From NCBI RefSeq assembly GCF_000300875.1, contig NZ_AMSG01000001.1:1-64000 (forward strand): 64,000 nucleotides of DNA. The letters are read 5' to 3'. Positions within the stretch are counted from its first letter, which is position 1. Each line of letters starts with the position of its first letter. Positions 59,822 to 64,000 of the stretch are shown here, in pieces. The position numbers were made by a program, and so were the translations under genes. Source of the DNA: Galbibacter marinus (GTDB lineage: Bacteria; Bacteroidota; Bacteroidia; Flavobacteriales; Flavobacteriaceae). The notes under the pieces were generated by a model that was not told the DNA's origin, did no database searches, and was given only the letters and a program-made list of their open reading frames with translations.

Positions 59822-62158
59822 ATGAAACACATATTTGTGCTTATTCTATACCTTGGAATAAGCATTCAAACTATCGCACAAACCACTTACAATGGACGGA
59901 TAATGGATACGGGCGAACACCCAATTAGTGGGGTTAGTATTCAGTCCAGCACGAATCCTTCTATTGGTGTTGCCACAAACATCAACGGAGAATTCACTAT
60001 AGAACTTGACCACAAAGAGGTCAACATAACGGCTATGGGATATCAATCCGTGGTTGTTACACTACAACCTGGAAACAATACAATTGTACTTAAGCAATCC
60101 CAAGAGGAACTACAACAGATTATTGTCTCAGCTAGTAGAGAAGCTCAAAAGCGGGCAGAAATTCCAGGTGCTATTTCAGTAATTACATCTGGGAGATTGG
60201 AAGAATTAAAACCATTCACAATAACACAAATCGTAAATCAAGCCCCTGGAGTATTTATGTCCAGCTCTGTAGCTTCGGGAAATGAACAGCATATGACTTC
60301 GGTTCGATCTCCGATCTCTACCAAGTCCCTCTTTTTATATTTAGAGGATGGTATTCCAATTCGTCCGACCGCAGTGTTCAACCACAACGCTTTACTTGAA
60401 ATGAATGATGTTTCTTTTGACCGAGTAGAGGTTTTAAAAGGGCCAGCTTCGAGCATTTATGGAAGTGAAGCCATTGGAGGGAGTTTTAACTTTATCACTA
60501 AGCATCCCAGCAGAGATTTTAGTGGGAGTTTGGGGTTTCAAATAAACGATCTTGGGCTATCAAAGTACACTCTGGAAGTATCTGATTATGCAAATGAAAA
60601 GTTTGGTTATTATCTAGGTAGCCAGTACACTAAACGAAATAACGGCCCTATAGGACACAGTGATTACGAGAAATTCTCGACCACCTTTAAGACCGTTTAT
60701 CACTTTAATTCCTCCACCACTTGGATAAATACCATCGATCTGATCGATTATCGCACAGATACTTCTGGATCCTTAACAGAATCAGATTATAACACCGGGG
60801 ATTACATAAGTGATCAGACTTTCACTGAGCGTAGCGCTAATGCGTTTCGATTAAAAAGCACTTTGAATAAGTACTGGAATGATCGAAGCAAAACTACCTT
60901 CAATGTAATTTTAAGAGATAATCAAACGGATCAAATCCCCTCTTACAGAATTCGGCAATTCCGTGAGCAAGGAGAACTTACCGGTAAAGGAGAAGGAGAA
61001 ATTAACTCAGATCGTTTTCAAAGTATTGTTGGTTTGATCCAACACAAAATTGATTTTAATTTAGCTAATGCATCCCTTATACTAGGATCAAGCATTGACT
61101 ATTCTCCTCAAAGGTATCTAGCTCAAACTATAGAGGTAACAGTAGACACACAAACTGCTAAAAACAGTGCATATAGGATAAATCAAGGGGATTATATCTT
61201 GAACTATAAGGCAAATATTTTAAATTATGCAGGCTACGCACAATTTGAATTTAACCCTATGACCAATCTTAAATTCACCACAGCGTTACGATACGATGGC
61301 TTCAATTATGATTACGACAATCAATTAGATGGACAGGTTGGAGCAGCAGATGCTGTTAATAATTACAACAATTTTTCACCTAAAATCGGACTCAACTATA
61401 ACTTCAGCAAAAATTCAGGTTTGTACATCAATTACGCCAATGGATTTTCACCTCCGCAAACCTCAACCCTGTACAGAAACAAATATGTTGAAATCGAGGG
61501 GCAAATCCTAGGTCTTAAACCTTCTAGATATAACAACTATGAAGTTGGAGGTTATTTTGCTTCAAGGAAATGGAAAGTTGATTTTGCCCTATATGTCCTG
61601 GATGGGAAAAACACCTTGGTTACCCTTAGAAATGATCAAGATCAGTACTATAATTCCAATGCAGGTAAAACACGATCATACGGTATAGAATATGGGATTA
61701 ACTATACTATATTACCAGAATTAAGAATTTCACATAATGGTAGTTTTGCCAATCATCGTTATTTAGAATTTTACGATTCTGGTGTAGATTATTCAAACTC
61801 TAACATGGAAACTGCACCACAACTATTAGGAATTACCCAGGTAAATTATACGCCTTCATACTTACCTAAACTTGATCTCGGATTGGAATATGAATTGGTA
61901 GGTTCCTATAATACTAGTCTGGAGAATCAACGCCAAAATCAAGATGGAAATTTAGGCACTTCCACCTATGGAGGCCATCATATTTTTAATCTAACGGCTA
62001 GCTATAGTTTGAAAAACCTGGTGCTTTGGATGCATGCATTAAATATTTTTGACCGTCTCTACTCCACTCGGGCTTCCTACAATGTGTACACCAATGAGAA
62101 TAATTATGAGCCTGGAGGACCACGCGCATTCCATCTCGGAGTTCGTTACAAATTTTAA
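59822..62158 (+). CDS. TonB-dependent receptor, probable metal or metallophore uptake
   Basis: A 778-residue receptor: signal peptide (to about residue 19), carboxypeptidase-like domain (about 22-95; GVATNINGEFTIEL), plug (about 110-225; RAEIPGAISVIT, then VEVLKGPASSIYGSEAIGGSFNFIT) and a barrel ending GVRYKF. The plug and barrel resemble siderophore and copper receptors more than polymer-type ones. The next gene is a PepSY membrane protein, a frequent neighbour of iron-siderophore receptors thought to reduce the metal. TonB is encoded at 30089-30799. Confidence 0.88.
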   Translation: MKHIFVLILYLGISIQTIAQTTYNGRIMDTGEHPISGVSIQSSTNPSIGVATNINGEFTIELDHKEVNITAMGYQSVVVTLQPGNNTIVLKQSQEELQQIIVSASREAQKRAEIPGAISVITSGRLEELKPFTITQIVNQAPGVFMSSSVASGNEQHMTSVRSPISTKSLFLYLEDGIPIRPTAVFNHNALLEMNDVSFDRVEVLKGPASSIYGSEAIGGSFNFITKHPSRDFSGSLGFQINDLGLSKYTLEVSDYANEKFGYYLGSQYTKRNNGPIGHSDYEKFSTTFKTVYHFNSSTTWINTIDLIDYRTDTSGSLTESDYNTGDYISDQTFTERSANAFRLKSTLNKYWNDRSKTTFNVILRDNQTDQIPSYRIRQFREQGELTGKGEGEINSDRFQSIVGLIQHKIDFNLANASLILGSSIDYSPQRYLAQTIEVTVDTQTAKNSAYRINQGDYILNYKANILNYAGYAQFEFNPMTNLKFTTALRYDGFNYDYDNQLDGQVGAADAVNNYNNFSPKIGLNYNFSKNSGLYINYANGFSPPQTSTLYRNKYVEIEGQILGLKPSRYNNYEVGGYFASRKWKVDFALYVLDGKNTLVTLRNDQDQYYNSNAGKTRSYGIEYGINYTILPELRISHNGSFANHRYLEFYDSGVDYSNSNMETAPQLLGITQVNYTPSYLPKLDLGLEYELVGSYNTSLENQRQNQDGNLGTSTYGGHHIFNLTASYSLKNLVLWMHALNIFDRLYSTRASYNVYTNENNYEPGGPRAFHLGVRYKF

Positions 62159-62167
62159 GTATTGAAA

Positions 62168-63418
62168 ATGAAAAATAAAAAGTTAAATAAATGGATGTGG
62201 AAGTGGCATTTTCTCTCAGGAATCATTGCACTTCCTTTTATAGTTCTACTATCTACAACCGGGATCATCTATTTGTTCAAAGACACCTATGAGCAAAAGG
62301 ATGTTCTATCTTATAAAGAAGTAGCTGTCACATCAAAATCACTTTCCTACCAACAACAATGGGAAGTAGCTAAGACTCAAACAGAGCAGCATCTCTCCTC
62401 AATGGTTATTCCTAAGGCGGATAATCAAGCTACAGAATTTGTATCAGGCATGTTTGAAACCCATCACAGCCTTTACATTGATCCTTATAAAGGGGTTGCC
62501 ACTGGAATAATTGAAACACGCAGTACAGACATGTACAAGGTGAGAAAGCTCCATGGAGAGCTCCTTTTGGGAAGCTATGGGACTAAAATTATAGAACTGA
62601 TAGGGAGCTGGATGGTCGTCTTAATTATTACGGGGCTCTATGTCTGGTGGCCCAAGGATTCTTGGAGGTTAAAATCTTACTTTATACCACGAATTAAAAG
62701 TGGTCGCCGCACTTTTTTTAGAGATGCTCACGCTATCACGGGTTTCTGGCTATCGGCTCTTTTTCTTCTTATTCTTGCTGGCGGGCTTCCTTGGACCGAT
62801 GTATTTGGAGGGGGATTTAAATGGATACAAGAACAAACCCAAACGGGATATCCTACTACATGGAATAGTTACTCACAAAACAATTACGCGCAAGGTACTG
62901 AAATGGTTTCTTTAGATGCCATTGTTGAAAAAGCTAATTCATTACAGCTCCCAGGAACAGTAAGTGTATCATTTCCGAAAAGTGAAAAAGGGGTGTTCAG
63001 CGTCCAGAACACTTACTACAAAGATCTCAGCAAGCAAAGCAAGTACCATTTTGATCCTTATAGCGGTAAACTATTAAAGGAACATACCTGGGCAGATGTT
63101 GGTATTCTTATGCAGGGTCGTATGTGGGTTATGGCTTTTCATCAAGGGAAATTCGGCCAATGGAACTGGATCCTAATGCTAATTACCTCCTTTTTATTAC
63201 TCGCAATGAGTCTTTCTGCCATAATCTCCTATTGCCTTAGAAAAAGAAAAAATAGCCTAGGTGTTCCCAAAGTTCCTAAGAAGTTTTCTTTAGGAATTGG
63301 AATGTGCATAATTATTGGATTTCTTTGTCTCTTATTACCACTATTTGGCCTGAGTGTGATAATAATCCTTATTTTTGAACAATTGAGAACCTACCGTAAA
63401 TCGGTCACATTAAATTAA
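62168..63418 (+). CDS. PepSY-associated transmembrane protein
   Basis: A 416-residue protein starting at ATG 62168 (a TTG 6 bases upstream is less likely). KLNKWMWKWHFLSGIIALPF is the PepSY-TM opening with its helix and His. PepSY segments lie in the periplasmic parts (about 60-105 and 250-300), with further helices near 150, 195, 335 and 385 and the motif VRKLHGELLLGSYGTKIIEL. Such proteins next to siderophore receptors are proposed to pass electrons through heme and reduce ferric siderophores in the periplasm. It follows the receptor by 9 bases. Confidence 0.9.
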   Translation: MKNKKLNKWMWKWHFLSGIIALPFIVLLSTTGIIYLFKDTYEQKDVLSYKEVAVTSKSLSYQQQWEVAKTQTEQHLSSMVIPKADNQATEFVSGMFETHHSLYIDPYKGVATGIIETRSTDMYKVRKLHGELLLGSYGTKIIELIGSWMVVLIITGLYVWWPKDSWRLKSYFIPRIKSGRRTFFRDAHAITGFWLSALFLLILAGGLPWTDVFGGGFKWIQEQTQTGYPTTWNSYSQNNYAQGTEMVSLDAIVEKANSLQLPGTVSVSFPKSEKGVFSVQNTYYKDLSKQSKYHFDPYSGKLLKEHTWADVGILMQGRMWVMAFHQGKFGQWNWILMLITSFLLLAMSLSAIISYCLRKRKNSLGVPKVPKKFSLGIGMCIIIGFLCLLLPLFGLSVIIILIFEQLRTYRKSVTLN

Positions 63419-63423
63419 AAAAT

Positions 63424-63843
63424 ATGAGGAAATTTAGTTTATTATTATTGATTTTAACCATGGCAGTAATATCTTGTAAAAATGGTGAAAAGAAATCAGA
63501 AGGGCCTACTCAAATGGAAGAAGTGATGGCGGTACATGATAATTTAATGCCTAAAATGAGTGATATATCAAGCCTGATGAGTGAATTAGAAACCAAAATC
63601 GACAGCAGTGAGTCAAGCGCAAAGTATCAAAAAGCAATTGATGATCTTGCAGCCTCACATACAGCTATGATGGACTGGATGAAGGATTTTGGAGCTAAAT
63701 TTGATGTCGATGAAATTCTAAGAGGTAAACCACTCACAGAGCAAAAGCAGCAACTTTTAGATCAAGAACAACAAGAGGTAGATGAGCTTAAGAAGCAAAT
63801 CGAATCCAGTATTGCAAATGCAAAGAGCTTGCTAGGAAATTAA
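63424..63843 (+). CDS. Met/His-containing lipoprotein of the receptor-PepSY operon
   Basis: A 139-residue lipoprotein (lipobox VISC, C18), then almost wholly helical. Two conserved-looking clusters, EEVMAVHDNLMPKMSDI and SHTAMMDWMKDF, bring together several Met and two His, followed by a coiled-coil tail (EQQEVDELKKQIESSI). I know relatives only as flavobacterial hypotheticals. The Met/His pattern would suit copper or another soft metal, but this is inference. Five bases after the PepSY gene; the last gene before a strong terminator. Confidence 0.78.
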   Translation: MRKFSLLLLILTMAVISCKNGEKKSEGPTQMEEVMAVHDNLMPKMSDISSLMSELETKIDSSESSAKYQKAIDDLAASHTAMMDWMKDFGAKFDVDEILRGKPLTEQKQQLLDQEQQEVDELKKQIESSIANAKSLLGN

Positions 63844-63883
63844 AGCAATTCCACTATCTTTTAAAAAAATGTAAATAACAAAG

Positions 63884-63912
63884 AAGTCTTTTGAGTTTAT
63901 CTCAGAGGACTT
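63884..63912 (+). terminator. terminator of the receptor-PepSY operon
   Basis: A 12-bp stem with two G-U pairs, a 5-base loop (TTTAT) and a T8 run. Confidence 0.93.
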
Positions 63913-63927
63913 TTTTTTAGCCAAAAA

Positions 63928-64000
63928 TTAATTAACAACGGTCCAACTAAAACTTTCCATGATTTTACGGATGTCGTTCTGCAGATACACCACAGCTGGT
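63928..64000 (-). CDS. C-terminal end of an unidentified gene, cut by window edge
   Basis: A minus-strand frame open from the window edge to a TAA at 63930-63928 gives 23 residues (ending DIRKIMESFSWTVVN). It is convergent with the receptor-PepSY operon and 10 bases from its T-run. Too short to identify; it could also be chance, though its position next to a convergent terminator supports a real gene end. Confidence 0.4.
   Translation of the reverse strand, partial: PAVVYLQNDIRKIMESFSWTVVN

Noticed and set aside
1-64000. CRISPR arrays, insertion sequences, prophage, tRNA or rRNA genes
   Set aside because: No spaced direct repeats, transposase or integrase frames, or tRNA-like cloverleaf sequence were seen; nearly all sequence is taken up by identifiable core-type genes.

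Overview
This window reads as a chromosomal segment of a low-GC flavobacterium (Bacteroidota, family Flavobacteriaceae or close). The evidence is a full-length SprA (the type IX secretion translocon), three TonB-dependent outer-membrane receptors with N-terminal carboxypeptidase-like domains, many small lipoproteins, an extended ribosomal protein L21, and repeated Bacteroidota-type promoters (-33 TTG/TTTG, -7 TAnnTTTG). I see no insertion sequence, phage, CRISPR array, tRNA or rRNA. It looks like ordinary core genome, with some accessory interest in the nutrient-uptake loci.

Layout. 1-507: start of a minus-strand gene cut by the edge and an N-terminal remnant of an AraC-type regulator. 508-4300: a small SDR-like/CYTH/YciI run, a Tat-exported TIM-barrel isomerase, greA and a degenerate Rieske-like lipoprotein. 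4325-6990: a TonB-dependent receptor behind a TPP riboswitch, hence a predicted thiamin transporter. 7072-10910: a hybrid histidine kinase convergent with a sigma-54 response regulator. 11030-14420: stress-type small membrane protein and lipoprotein, fabD, gamma-carbonic-anhydrase-like protein and a NifU-type Fe-S protein with two N domains. 14426-18880: PiT-PhoU phosphate transporter fusion, dodecin, MscS channel and tsaB. 18886-24610: a TolC/adaptor/two permeases/ATPase export operon.

24801-30010: an operon for building a heme-copper oxidase (ctaB, two subunit III proteins, subunit IV, a Cys-less Sco-like protein, Sco, DUF420, a small CxxC protein). Subunits I and II are not in the window. 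30089-43990 is one long minus-strand run: ruvB-queG, maeB, ruvA-sprA, gcvH-vanZ, tonB. TonB is the inner-membrane partner that the receptors in the window would need.

44067-54452: an acyl-CoA oxidase-like enzyme, a DUF3332 protein, a beta-propeller phytase in an operon with its own TonB-dependent receptor and preceded by a membrane-tethered TPR-HTH regulator, then rplU-rpmA and a DUF4199 protein. 54828-64000: an active/inactive M16 protease pair, an EamA exporter, and a locus of a CxNKDKP small protein, TonB-dependent receptor, PepSY membrane protein and Met/His-containing lipoprotein that I read as a metal or metallophore uptake system with a clear operator-like palindrome. The right edge holds the last 23 codons of a minus-strand gene.

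I did not find a wholly new multi-gene defence-like system. The items I would look at first are the metal-type TonB receptor/PepSY locus, the phytase/receptor/tethered-regulator locus, the L21-HhH fusion, the Cys-less Sco paralog, and leader-RNA structures at greA, fabD and ruvA.
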